A DNA stretch of 33,611 nucleotides from a virus. Shown here piece by piece: positions 7,527-14,262 of this stretch. The stretch is taken from the IMG/VR virus record IMGVR_UViG_3300044729_001353, positions 1 to 33,611 of that record; one strand, written 5' to 3'. Position 1 is the first letter of the stretch. Each line of letters opens with the position of its first letter. The notes under the pieces were generated by a model. The model made no database searches, was not told the DNA's origin, and saw nothing but the letters and a program-made list of their open reading frames with translations. Both the position numbers and the translations under genes were made by a program.

Positions 7527-7562
7527 AAGGTGTAAGGTATGATCTACTTTACACCTTTTTTT
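7527..7562 (+). terminator. Strong plus-strand intrinsic terminator of the gene/tRNA island
   Basis: A perfect 9-bp stem AAGGTGTAA (7527-7535) / TTACACCTT (7549-7557) followed by five T. It closes the plus-strand unit and overlaps the stop codon of the convergent minus-strand gene (7549). The upstream copy of ACACCTT at 7477-7483 can pair with the same left arm, an alternative that would prevent the terminator from forming. Confidence 0.85.
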
Positions 7563-8223
7563 GTGCCTTGATAATTGACGCACACTTGGCCAAAAAGTTC
7601 TCTACGTTACGTCCCATCCGTATCTGAAAAGCATGATACGACATTGAGCGCCTGCCTATGTTCGTATACGTGCCAAACGTCGTTCCACATCCATACACCG
7701 GCATATCATCGCGAAGTTTCCAGAACGGACATTCGGCCGGTGGATTCTCATACTGCAATGGCATGTAAAACTCAGTGAGTAAGTTGTTGCGCTCCCATGC
7801 GTAGGTAACTTCCTCAGCCACATCACCGCGTTTGGTCTCCACAAAGCTGGGCATATCGACAAGACCGTAATGATACAGGCTTATGCCCATGAATGATGGG
7901 GCAACGAATAAATGCTGATCGTTTTCAATGTGATTAGATCGTTGCACGTTGCCGATTAAAATACCCTTATGCGCTTGGCTTAATGTGTACTCAATCGCGT
8001 GCAGATCGTACGGCACGGCGTCAATGTCAAGCAGTAGCGCGGTATCAAAGCCTGATTGAATACACTTACGCAGCATGTAATCCACCGTGTCACCGTGACT
8101 GCTGTCCGTGCGCACCTGTAAGATAGGCATGTTAGGCGCGATCGCTGCAAGCGTGTCGGCCTGAGCTTTGACTACACGTGGTTCGATGTTTGCCATGTAA
8201 GGCGATAGGATGATAGGCTTCAT
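7549..8223 (-). CDS. Glycosyltransferase-like protein (GT-A fold)
   Basis: 224 residues. The ATG at 8223 overlaps the upstream epimerase stop as ATGA, so I reject the longer frame starting at 8265. It opens with MKPIILSPY and has a strand plus acid motif ALLLDIDAVPYD (DID at 66-68), the usual nucleotide-sugar/metal site of GT-A enzymes. A later segment (PVYGCGTTFGTYTNIG) is not one I can name. It ends a three-gene sugar cassette with an epimerase and a GT2 enzyme. The acceptor and sugar are unknown; a phage virion protein or host surface glycan are both possible. Confidence 0.55.
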   Translation of the reverse strand: MKPIILSPYMANIEPRVVKAQADTLAAIAPNMPILQVRTDSSHGDTVDYMLRKCIQSGFDTALLLDIDAVPYDLHAIEYTLSQAHKGILIGNVQRSNHIENDQHLFVAPSFMGISLYHYGLVDMPSFVETKRGDVAEEVTYAWERNNLLTEFYMPLQYENPPAECPFWKLRDDMPVYGCGTTFGTYTNIGRRSMSYHAFQIRMGRNVENFLAKCASIIKAQKKV

Positions 8224-9071
8224 AAGCTGGCGATATAGTCGGAAAGATTGCGGGTAGGTGCCCATTTTAGTTCATACTGCGCCTTGTGATAGTCGGCTTT
8301 GCAGAAGCTGTAGTTACCTAGCTGATCGTCAATGTAGTAACTTTTGATGTGATCGTATCGCTGCTTAAACATATCAAAGACTTCGTTGATCATATACGAC
8401 TGCCCGCGGCCAAGATCGAAGTCCATGCAGTCGCCCTTGTAGTCGGCCATGCGCACAAGTCCATCAACGATATCATCTACGTGCGTGAAGTCGCGTGACT
8501 GTCGGCCATCGCCTACGATCGGGAGCATTTCGTTGGTCTCAACTAAATGCCTCCACTTTCCAATGAGGGCGGCTTGTTCTCCTTTGGTTATTTCGTGCGG
8601 TCCGTACACGTTGTAAAAGCGAGCGATAAGAACGTCAACGCTGAGCGTGTTATGATACATCTCACATAGCTGCTCGCCTAGCCATTTAAAGTTTGCGTAT
8701 GGCGAATTGTGAACGCCACCGTACTTGGATGATGATCCAGCGTAGATCACCTTGTAATCATATTCTACGCTGCCTTGAAGTACCTGCTGCGTGAGTGCAA
8801 CGTTGCTATTGAAGTACGCTGTCGTATGCACGAACGAAGGCTGGATACGTGCCATGGCTGCCAAGTGATAGCACAGGTCGAACTCCTGCTCAGCAAGTAG
8901 GAACGGCAATGGATTGATCACACCGTTGACATACTGCGCCATAGGCTGGTGATTGTAAATACTGCCAGAGCTGTAGTTATCAAACGATATAACGTTGTGT
9001 CCGTCAGCGAGTAAGCGTTTGATTAAGTTAGTGCCAATGAATCCAGCGCCACCAGTTACGAGGATGTTCAT
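8220..9071 (-). CDS. NAD-dependent nucleotide-sugar epimerase/dehydratase (extended SDR)
   Basis: 283 residues with the extended SDR signature. GGAGFIG (7-13) binds NAD, D31 sits at the end of strand 2, and HLAAMA follows. The catalytic Ser region is AGSSSKYGG, and the Tyr/Lys pair lies in YANFK (Y125, K129). ARFYNVYGP and GDGRQSRDFTHVDD follow, as in UDP-glucose 4-epimerase and GDP-mannose dehydratase relatives. All catalytic residues seem intact. It would make or interconvert an activated sugar for the two glycosyltransferases that flank it, with which it is coupled by 4-base overlaps. The exact substrate cannot be told from sequence. Confidence 0.85.
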   Translation of the reverse strand: MNILVTGGAGFIGTNLIKRLLADGHNVISFDNYSSGSIYNHQPMAQYVNGVINPLPFLLAEQEFDLCYHLAAMARIQPSFVHTTAYFNSNVALTQQVLQGSVEYDYKVIYAGSSSKYGGVHNSPYANFKWLGEQLCEMYHNTLSVDVLIARFYNVYGPHEITKGEQAALIGKWRHLVETNEMLPIVGDGRQSRDFTHVDDIVDGLVRMADYKGDCMDFDLGRGQSYMINEVFDMFKQRYDHIKSYYIDDQLGNYSFCKADYHKAQYELKWAPTRNLSDYIASL

Positions 9072-9730
9072 GCGCGATCCTTAAAAAATTGTAGGGTATG
9101 CTTGTCTGCAAAGTAATTGAGTGTATAAAGTCCTGTGCATGCGTCGGTAAGCTTGCGATTCATTGCAAGGCTAATCTTATACATGACTTCGGTAAACGGT
9201 CGGTCGCCGATAAGTGGCACATCAAAATGTGCTAGATATTTAATATACTCACGCGACAGCATCCATGATGAAGTGTCCACAAGGATATATCCGTCACTGT
9301 TGTACTTGCCATTGCTTTCGAACGTGTCAAAACAGATGAACTGCCCTTGCTTGTCGTACACCTTACGCAAGCTAAACGCGTAGCCTAGCTTACTAGCCAC
9401 GTCGTAAAGCGATGCGACGTGATCAGGGTCAAAGGTATTGTCTTCATCAAGTAGACAAAGATAATCGGTGTCAAGTAGCTGAGCGAAATAGGCGTACACC
9501 TTGTGACCGTTGTACCCATTGCGTCCCGTGTTATCTGGCAGTGCGTAGATCTTAGGCGTTTGTTGCTCGCCCTTCCATCCACGCATAGCTTGCTTAGTGA
9601 CTTCGGCTAAGTACTTGCGACCGTCAGCGACGACAATGTGTCGAACGGGATGCGTCTGCTGTGAGACGCTGTAGACGGCTTCGGCTAATTCAGGCGTTCC
9701 TATCGATGGGGTGAGTACGGTAATGTTCAC
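9068..9730 (-). CDS. Family 2 glycosyltransferase
   Basis: 220 residues with a GT2 start (MNITVLTPSIGTPELAEAVYSVSQQTHPVRHIVVADG) and the metal/nucleotide-sugar motif YLCLLDEDNTFDPDHV (DED at 95-97). Translation starts at a GTG overlapping the small terminase stop (GTGA). It is the first gene of the epimerase cassette. There is no membrane segment, so it probably acts in the cytoplasm on a phage protein or a precursor glycan. Confidence 0.75.
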   Translation of the reverse strand: MNITVLTPSIGTPELAEAVYSVSQQTHPVRHIVVADGRKYLAEVTKQAMRGWKGEQQTPKIYALPDNTGRNGYNGHKVYAYFAQLLDTDYLCLLDEDNTFDPDHVASLYDVASKLGYAFSLRKVYDKQGQFICFDTFESNGKYNSDGYILVDTSSWMLSREYIKYLAHFDVPLIGDRPFTEVMYKISLAMNRKLTDACTGLYTLNYFADKHTLQFFKDRA

Positions 9731-10140
9731 GTGTTAATATCCTTGTCTGTTGTCACGATCACTAATTGCTTAGGCGTTTGTGTTATGTCTTCGATGTGTT
9801 GGATGTTGCCGTACTTTTTAGGCAGTAGTTTGGCTGCAATCCATTGACGCGTTTCAATCTTCATCTTATCGTGTGCAAGTTTAAGCTGATCAGGCTTAGT
9901 ATCGTCGGCAATTTCAAGCAGTTCGTCGGCCATTACTTCCGCTTGTATTTCCCGCGCGCGCGCGTACTTGGAACGGAAATAAATCTTATCATCATCATTA
10001 AGCCAGTCAAGGACTGTTTGAAATCCGGGATTGCCTTCAATGCGACAGAATGAACGTAGGGACTTGCCTTCACTGATCCATTCGCAGATACGATCTACTA
10101 ATTCATCCGAGTATAAGCTTGGCCTTCCAACGTTACTCAT
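9727..10140 (-). CDS. terS: Small terminase subunit (Sf6 gp1-like)
   Basis: 137 residues. The N-terminus GRPSLYSDELVDRICEWISEGKSLRSFCR is the helix-turn-helix DNA-binding part of Sf6-type small terminases. The pattern continues with VLDWLN, YARAREIQAEVMADELLEIADD and RQWIAAKLLPKKYG, all hallmarks of this family, which recognises the packaging site and feeds DNA to TerL. It overlaps the upstream gene by 8 bases. Its distance from terL is odd: three sugar genes and the divergent plus-strand island lie between them. Confidence 0.88.
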   Translation of the reverse strand: MSNVGRPSLYSDELVDRICEWISEGKSLRSFCRIEGNPGFQTVLDWLNDDDKIYFRSKYARAREIQAEVMADELLEIADDTKPDQLKLAHDKMKIETRQWIAAKLLPKKYGNIQHIEDITQTPKQLVIVTTDKDINT

Positions 10141-10624
10141 AATACCTGGCCTTTAATTTGTTTACGTAGTGCATGAAGTTGTTGCTATCGGTGACGCGTT
10201 GCATATCGTTATGATACAATTTAGCGATAAGATTTAAAAGTTCCTTCGCCTTATCGCGTGTAATCGATTCGGGCAGTGGCTCATCAGGATCGTATACCCA
10301 TGTATCAGGCTTTTCGCTGCGAACTTCGTTGCTGGATCCTTTGTTCTTGTATCGATCATTAAGGTAGATGTTTAGTAAACGGGTATGCGCGCTGATGGTG
10401 AAGTTGCGTAGTTCAAGGCTGCCGTAGTGGATAGCTTTAAAAAAAGCATCTAACGTATCTTCGATGTCGTAATCGCTGTGAAAGTTCGGATTGTTGCGAA
10501 CAAGCTGATCTAAGATGTGATAGATGGTCGTTGTATCGGCTGGCTTGCCTATCATGGATAGATGCCACTTGATGCTTTCGATAGCCTTGTCTGGATAGAT
10601 GGCTTGTAGATGAATGCGTTTCAT
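10133..10624 (-). CDS. Unknown protein downstream of the replication gene
   Basis: A mostly helical protein of 163 residues with no family I recognise. It starts in an ATGA overlap with the stop of the DUF4373 replication gene and overlaps terS, so it is made together with them. Its place suggests a partner of the replication protein (for example a loader) or a packaging factor, but no ATPase motif is present. The role is unknown. Confidence 0.6.
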   Translation of the reverse strand: MKRIHLQAIYPDKAIESIKWHLSMIGKPADTTTIYHILDQLVRNNPNFHSDYDIEDTLDAFFKAIHYGSLELRNFTISAHTRLLNIYLNDRYKNKGSSNEVRSEKPDTWVYDPDEPLPESITRDKAKELLNLIAKLYHNDMQRVTDSNNFMHYVNKLKARYYE

Positions 10625-11358
10625 AAGTTGTACCCCGACATTATTTCACCGATTGATTTAGGCTTTGACTTGTACGTCGATCCGCCGAAGTTGTCGCGGT
10701 CAATCCACTTACGCGCCATAGCCTTCCAGTTAGTGACGGCCATGCCGTTACTCTTTACCCAATTCTGGCTGTGATAGTGATTGAAGAACATGGATGCTTG
10801 TTGTGCATTGCCTCCAGCATCAGTAAAGAATTGTATCAGTTCCGGATCATTATCCGCTTTAGGCAAGACTAAATAATCGCGCGTGTGTGTTAATGTATTA
10901 TCTACTCTCATATTATCTTCTCTTATCTTATCTTCTCTTATCTTATCTGTTGCAGGTACCCTTGAAGGTTCATCCAAGGTAACCTTCATATCGCTTGGAT
11001 TCGCCGTTTTTTGTCTTCTAATTTCAGCACTCTTTTTGCCAGCAATCGATCCTTCTTGTCGTCTTTGATTGATAAGGTCAATATGTTGGCGTATTCGTTG
11101 ATTATAAATTATATCACCTTCAAGGTAAAATAAACCTACCTCCAAGGTATATTCAAGGTATCCTTCAAGGTAACCTTGATCTGTATTTAGCATCATACGC
11201 AATGCACCAATCCTTTTTCTATCTATGCCCTTTTCTGTCTTGCACATGTACTCAAGTATTGCATAGAATAGCCCATATCCTTCCCATCCGTACTTAGATC
11301 TTAGCTCTAATATCTTGTCATCTTCTGATGCTGTATAGTCATGTTTGAACCAATTCAT
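10621..11358 (-). CDS. DUF4373 (Lin1244/Lin1753-like) replication initiator/organizer
   Basis: 245 residues. The N-terminal domain (about 1-110: MNWFKHDYTASEDDKILELRSKYGWEGYGLFYAILEYM...LFYLEGDIIYNQRI) is the winged-helix-like DUF4373 domain of phage replisome organizers. A linker with two KIRED repeats follows, encoded by a perfect 15-bp tandem repeat (10916-10945). The C-terminal domain ends with a NWKAMARKWIDRD-type motif common to DnaD-like/replication proteins. Its gene holds clustered CAAGGTA repeats, a candidate origin. The ATG at 11358 follows directly on a terminator-like hairpin with no Shine-Dalgarno, suggesting control by attenuation. Confidence 0.75.
   Translation of the reverse strand: MNWFKHDYTASEDDKILELRSKYGWEGYGLFYAILEYMCKTEKGIDRKRIGALRMMLNTDQGYLEGYLEYTLEVGLFYLEGDIIYNQRIRQHIDLINQRRQEGSIAGKKSAEIRRQKTANPSDMKVTLDEPSRVPATDKIREDKIREDNMRVDNTLTHTRDYLVLPKADNDPELIQFFTDAGGNAQQASMFFNHYHSQNWVKSNGMAVTNWKAMARKWIDRDNFGGSTYKSKPKSIGEIMSGYNL
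10916..10945. repeat. Perfect 15-bp tandem repeat, two copies
   Basis: TCTTCTCTTATCTTA is repeated at 10916-10930 and 10931-10945. On the minus strand it encodes two KIRED units in the flexible linker of the replication protein. Such linkers tend to vary in copy number by slippage. Confidence 0.85.
11121..11172. repeat. Iteron-like CAAGGTA cluster inside the replication gene (candidate origin)
   Basis: CAAGGTA occurs at 11121, 11143, 11154 and 11166, with spacings of 22, 11 and 12 bases, near whole helical turns, so the copies face the same side of the DNA. Another copy is at 10975-10981. Two copies (10975 and 11166) extend to the palindrome AAGGTAACCTT. The motif is read in different codon frames (Tyr-Leu-Glu in some copies, Thr-Leu in others), which argues that more than a peptide repeat is conserved. 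Lambda-type phages carry their iterons inside the initiator gene, so an origin here is plausible. Confidence 0.5.
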
Positions 11359-11363
11359 TGTGT

Positions 11364-11420
11364 ATAAAATAAAAAACCCACGTTATGGGTGCGCTAGGAG
11401 TCGCATTGCCATAACATGGG
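11364..11420 (-). terminator. Terminator-like hairpin just before the replication gene
   Basis: On the minus strand a 12-bp stem with one G-T pair joins 11409-11420 (CCCATGTTATGG when read on that strand) to 11377-11388 across a 20-base loop, and is followed by TTTTTTATTTT. The T-run ends about 5 bases before the replication gene ATG. This would end transcripts from the early unit, or act as an attenuator controlling the replication gene. Confidence 0.75.
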
Positions 11421-11513
11421 TCGGATTGGTGCTTTTATCGAGCAATCGGTTAAGTCTCCTAGTTCTTAAACGATTTAGTTCAATATACGGATAATAACGG
11501 ACAGTTTAAAGTA
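11389..11513 (-). promoter_or_regulatory. Structured non-coding leader upstream of the replication gene
   Basis: The gap after the VRR-NUC gene holds no gene but several pairings. A GATTG/CAATC hairpin lies at about 11424-11447. CTCCTAG (11455-11461) can pair with CTAGGAG (11394-11400), which lies inside the loop of the terminator hairpin. Loop-to-upstream pairing of this kind is how attenuators and riboswitch-like leaders work. I recognise no known riboswitch class. Confidence 0.35.
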
Positions 11514-11861
11514 TTATTGTAACCTCATATAACTATCGACGCATCCCATAAATTCATCGATGCTGCGGGCGATGCGATACCCGTAGCCATGTAGTATGCA
11601 CAAGTTCTCAAAGTGTTGCTGTGATTCCTGCACGCGACCTTTGGGTAACTTTATCTCGACAAACAGTCCGTGGTACTCGGCGCGCGCTGCCATAATGAAT
11701 AGATCAGCTACGCCAGCCATCACGCCCTCACGCTTCAGTATTGCCCCTGTAACGGACGATCTATTGCCACCGTTAGGAATAGCAAAGATAACCTCATTCG
11801 GATAGCGCACGCGGAAGTAATTCACGCATGCCGTTTGGAGCTGTGACTCAATATGTTTCAC
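11514..11861 (-). CDS. VRR-NUC domain endonuclease
   Basis: 115 residues forming a stand-alone VRR-NUC (PD-(D/E)xK) nuclease: an N-terminal helix with ESQLQTACVNYF, then IPNGGNR, GVMAGVADLFI (D53), and the core LFVEIKLPKGRVQESQQHF (E69, K71). These are the metal-binding and catalytic positions. Phage members of the family are thought to resolve branched DNA during recombination and replication, which fits the neighbouring ERF and replication genes. It starts at a GTG 3 bases after the stop of the small membrane protein gene. Confidence 0.85.
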   Translation of the reverse strand: MKHIESQLQTACVNYFRVRYPNEVIFAIPNGGNRSSVTGAILKREGVMAGVADLFIMAARAEYHGLFVEIKLPKGRVQESQQHFENLCILHGYGYRIARSIDEFMGCVDSYMRLQ

Positions 11862-11864
11862 GTG

Positions 11865-12074
11865 TTACACGTTAGTCCAAAAGACCAAATTGATGAAGAG
11901 CGTTATGGCAAGGAATAGACTCACAAAGCCAAGTATCAATACCAATGTAAATATGCCTTCGTTAAATTGACCGTTGCTTTTTCGCTCGTGATACGCGTAT
12001 AGCAAGGCCAGTATCGGCAGGAATAGGAACAAGCCTATAATCACTATCATTTGTATTAAAGGATCTAATAGCAT
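11865..12074 (-). CDS. Small two-helix membrane protein, candidate holin
   Basis: 69 residues with two clear membrane segments (about 7-27, MIVIIGLFLFLPILALLYAY; about 42-66) joined by a short charged loop (HERKSNGQFNEG). Its gene begins inside the last 113 bases of the glucosaminidase gene in another frame. A small two-helix membrane protein next to a lysin suggests a holin, though no holin family is recognised. The ATG at 12074 has no clear Shine-Dalgarno, so translation may depend on the upstream gene. Confidence 0.55.
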   Translation of the reverse strand: MLLDPLIQMIVIIGLFLFLPILALLYAYHERKSNGQFNEGIFTLVLILGFVSLFLAITLFINLVFWTNV

Positions 12075-12666
12075 AATCGTGTCTTATGGGTTGATGTTGA
12101 AGTGTTATGTATCGTATTAAGGATTGTTGCAGGTCGGTGTACTGCTCCATGCGTATCTGTTCCATAAGCATATCATCGTACTTGGTAAGGTCGTACGCGT
12201 CAATTATACCCTTGATCACTTGCGCATAGTTGCGCGCCTCAGCGTATCCAGCTGCAGCTATCGCATCAACTTGCTCGTAAGGATTCATCGTTTCCGTTAC
12301 CTTCTTGTATCGCTTGACCTTGCTCAGTAGTCTGAAGCGGTCGCGAATAGATTCGCCGCCTGACTTGTACTTACGGAACGCGCCTTCTTTGCTGCTCCAG
12401 ATGCTACCACCTTTGTGGTCGCGTGTGTACTTGATGCCGTATAGATTGCGTCCTTGCTTGTATAGGTAGGACGTACCGTAGCCGGTCTCTAATGCTGCCT
12501 GTGCTAATGCAACGCTTGGAAGTAGCCCCGGCGTGTCTTTACTAGCCTGAATGATGTCATCGGCATAACGTTCAAAGAAAGCGTACTGTTTGCTGTATGC
12601 CTTCTTGTCAGCAGGTGCTCCGATAGCACTTGAAGCGGTGAGTAAAAGTATGATAATGTATAGCAT
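11962..12666 (-). CDS. Secreted glucosaminidase-type endolysin (FlgJ/GH73-like)
   Basis: 234 residues with an N-terminal signal or signal-anchor (MLYIIILLLTASSAIGAPA). The peptidoglycan-hydrolase domain (about 25-155) follows, with SVALAQAALETGYGTSYL, where E60 is the likely catalytic acid, then NLYGIK, a GGSIWSSKEGAFRKYKS segment and an AAAGYAEARNYAQVI end. This is the pattern of FlgJ-type beta-N-acetylglucosaminidases. The last 45 or so residues are unrelated and overlap the membrane-protein gene. It would cut cell-wall glycan strands for lysis after export. Confidence 0.8.
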   Translation of the reverse strand: MLYIIILLLTASSAIGAPADKKAYSKQYAFFERYADDIIQASKDTPGLLPSVALAQAALETGYGTSYLYKQGRNLYGIKYTRDHKGGSIWSSKEGAFRKYKSGGESIRDRFRLLSKVKRYKKVTETMNPYEQVDAIAAAGYAEARNYAQVIKGIIDAYDLTKYDDMLMEQIRMEQYTDLQQSLIRYITLQHQPIRHDYAIRSFNTNDSDYRLVPIPADTGLAIRVSRAKKQRSI

Positions 12667-12710
12667 GATGCATATATGTTTAGTTATGTGTTGTTTATAA
12701 GGGGCGAATA

Positions 12711-12736
12711 GATGCTAGACTTTCACACCTAGCATC
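12711..12736 (-). terminator. Hairpin between a small gene and the endolysin
   Basis: An 8-bp perfect stem GATGCTAG (12711-12718) / CTAGCATC (12729-12736) with a 10-base loop. On the minus strand only a short TATT follows, so it is a weak terminator or an RNA-stabilising/processing hairpin. The rest of the gap 12667-12750 shows nothing clear; no Shine-Dalgarno precedes the endolysin ATG. Confidence 0.45.
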
Positions 12737-12750
12737 AATCATGATTCAAC

Positions 12751-12912
12751 CTATTTGCTTTTTCTGATCGGTACATCTTCGTATGTGTACAGCTTCGGAT
12801 AATAACGCTCGTCAAAGCTGCGTCTCTCTCGTATCCTAACAATCCGACCATTTGACATCCGAACATCGCGAATGTCTAAATGGTGTAGCTTCCTGTTTTT
12901 AATTGCTTGCAT
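12751..12912 (-). CDS. 53-residue very basic unknown protein
   Basis: A short gene with strong translation signals: ATG at 12912 preceded by AAAGGAGAACGATAAAGT, a clear GGAG Shine-Dalgarno. The start lies inside the last 37 bases of the upstream gene. The product is Arg/Lys-rich (NGRIVRIRERRSFDERYYPK), ends YEDVPIRKSK and has no membrane segment. A small nucleic-acid-binding or host-targeting protein is possible, but I know no relatives. Confidence 0.65.
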   Translation of the reverse strand: MQAIKNRKLHHLDIRDVRMSNGRIVRIRERRSFDERYYPKLYTYEDVPIRKSK

Positions 12913-13250
12913 ACTTTATCGTTCTCCTTTATGTGACTGGCATAAGTTGCGATTGACATTGGATGATGTACGCTATTGTATTCGGCTTGTTGTTTGATAA
13001 ATAATCCCGTTAAATCTACGTCAATTTCCTTTACAAGGCAAACACTCATCCTAGGCTCCATCAATTTGCCTTTATAAAACAACTGTACATCACGCTGTTT
13101 AAAGGCCACTATGTTCTTCATAGTGCTAGGAATGTAGAAACAATTAACATAATCGTTCGGCTGAATCTTATAATTGATTCGCTTTAAATAATACCTTAAC
13201 GATGTTTCTACTTGCAAGATATCGTAAATGGTTACATTACCGCATTTCAT
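12876..13250 (-). CDS. Unknown early protein, 124 residues
   Basis: Follows the ERF gene with a 4-base ATGA overlap and is read in the same unit. It has several Cys (four scattered) and mixed alpha/beta character (DVQLFYKGKLMEPRMSVCLVKEIDVDLTGLFI). No motif I can assign. Its position among recombination genes suggests, weakly, DNA metabolism. Confidence 0.6.
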   Translation of the reverse strand: MKCGNVTIYDILQVETSLRYYLKRINYKIQPNDYVNCFYIPSTMKNIVAFKQRDVQLFYKGKLMEPRMSVCLVKEIDVDLTGLFIKQQAEYNSVHHPMSIATYASHIKENDKVCKQLKTGSYTI

Positions 13251-13882
13251 GGTGTTAGCTCAAATTGTTGATTGGTTCGTAATTTGTCTACCACTTCTTT
13301 TAATGCCGTACGCGTGGCACTGCTCATCCGATACTTGGCTTCCAGCGCCATCCATGCCTCTCCGTCTTCGGCTAGACGCAAAGCGACCTTAGTACCTTTG
13401 TCCGTCAGCTTGCCATCACGATCCAATACATTGAGCCATTCGCGCGTATCGCCTTCATATTTGCCCTGTGACGCGCGATCGTTATTCGGTGCGCTTGCTG
13501 CATTGCCATCGTCGTCATCGTCGGTCACAATGCCAAGTATAGCAGCGTAAGCATAGCGGCGGGCATAGGTCGCAGCCGATCCAAGCCCTTGCGGGTCAGG
13601 CTTAGTTGGTCGCATCGTTATCGTACCGCTGATCCATTCGCCCGATTCATGTACAAGCGTTGTCGTTAATTCGATGTACGTGCCATCAGTCTGGCTAAAT
13701 GTTTGCACGACGGCTAGGCCGTGACGGTGCAACACATCACGCGTTGACTCGACAATGTTTTGAAGCGTTGCGTAGGTGCTTTTAAAGTGGGGATTCTTGC
13801 CGTCTTTGCTGACGGCGTTGAGCTCGCCCTGTGCTTTCACAAGGGCGACACTCAACTTGGTTATGCTTGCTGAAGTATTCAT
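13247..13882 (-). CDS. erf: ERF-family single-strand DNA annealing protein
   Basis: 211 residues. The ERF core is clear: LSVALVKAQGELNAVSKDGKNPHFKS at the start, YATLQNIVESTRDVLHRHGLAVVQ, and the family motif around DPQGLGSAATYARRYAYAAILGI (about 95-120), followed by an acidic DDDDDG stretch. The C-terminal part (about 140-205) is a separate helical region. ERF proteins of the P22 type anneal complementary strands for phage recombination and circularisation. It would work with the VRR-NUC nuclease and host proteins. Confidence 0.92.
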   Translation of the reverse strand: MNTSASITKLSVALVKAQGELNAVSKDGKNPHFKSTYATLQNIVESTRDVLHRHGLAVVQTFSQTDGTYIELTTTLVHESGEWISGTITMRPTKPDPQGLGSAATYARRYAYAAILGIVTDDDDDGNAASAPNNDRASQGKYEGDTREWLNVLDRDGKLTDKGTKVALRLAEDGEAWMALEAKYRMSSATRTALKEVVDKLRTNQQFELTP

Positions 13883-14059
13883 TTAATCACGTTTGATAAG
13901 TTCCATAAGTCTATTTTGGTCGCGTTCATTTAGCTGATCCAATAGCAACTCACAAAGGTAAGACCAATGCTTATACGCGTTAGGCGCTGACAGTTCACTA
14001 AAGGCGCGGTCAATAAATGCACGCAATTCAATGTAATCATCTAGGTTTAACTTGTCCAT
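13883..14059 (-). CDS. Small helical protein, 58 residues (paralogue of the next gene upstream)
   Basis: ATG at 14059 with AGAGGTG upstream, a good Shine-Dalgarno. The stop is immediately before the ERF start. The sequence (MDKLNLDDYIELRAFIDRAF...LCELLLDQLNERDQNRLMELI) follows the same pattern as the 66-residue protein encoded directly upstream (SDYLRIRQYIIQAI...LDILLQLLSDEDLKKVVEI). The pair therefore looks like a tandem duplication with strong divergence. Function unknown; all-helical. Confidence 0.65.
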   Translation of the reverse strand: MDKLNLDDYIELRAFIDRAFSELSAPNAYKHWSYLCELLLDQLNERDQNRLMELIKRD

Positions 14060-14061
14060 AG

Positions 14062-14262
14062 CTACACCTCTACGGATGGATTTATATACTCGTTATATGT
14101 AATTTCTACAACTTTTTTTAAGTCTTCATCACTTAGTAATTGCAGTAGTATATCAAGAGTTTGATATCCAGTCTCGCGCTCTTCAAACGGTAACGCGCAG
14201 ATGGCTTGTATTATATACTGACGAATGCGTAAGTAGTCGGAGGCGGTTAGTTGCTTATTCAT
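14062..14262 (-). CDS. Small helical protein, 66 residues
   Basis: A helical protein related in pattern to the 58-residue product just downstream: DYxxLRxxI, a helix with LLxxL, a D at the start of the last helix, then EI. Coupled to the upstream gene by a 4-base overlap and separated from its paralogue by 2 bases. Unknown function in the early module. Confidence 0.65.
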   Translation of the reverse strand: MNKQLTASDYLRIRQYIIQAICALPFEERETGYQTLDILLQLLSDEDLKKVVEITYNEYINPSVEV

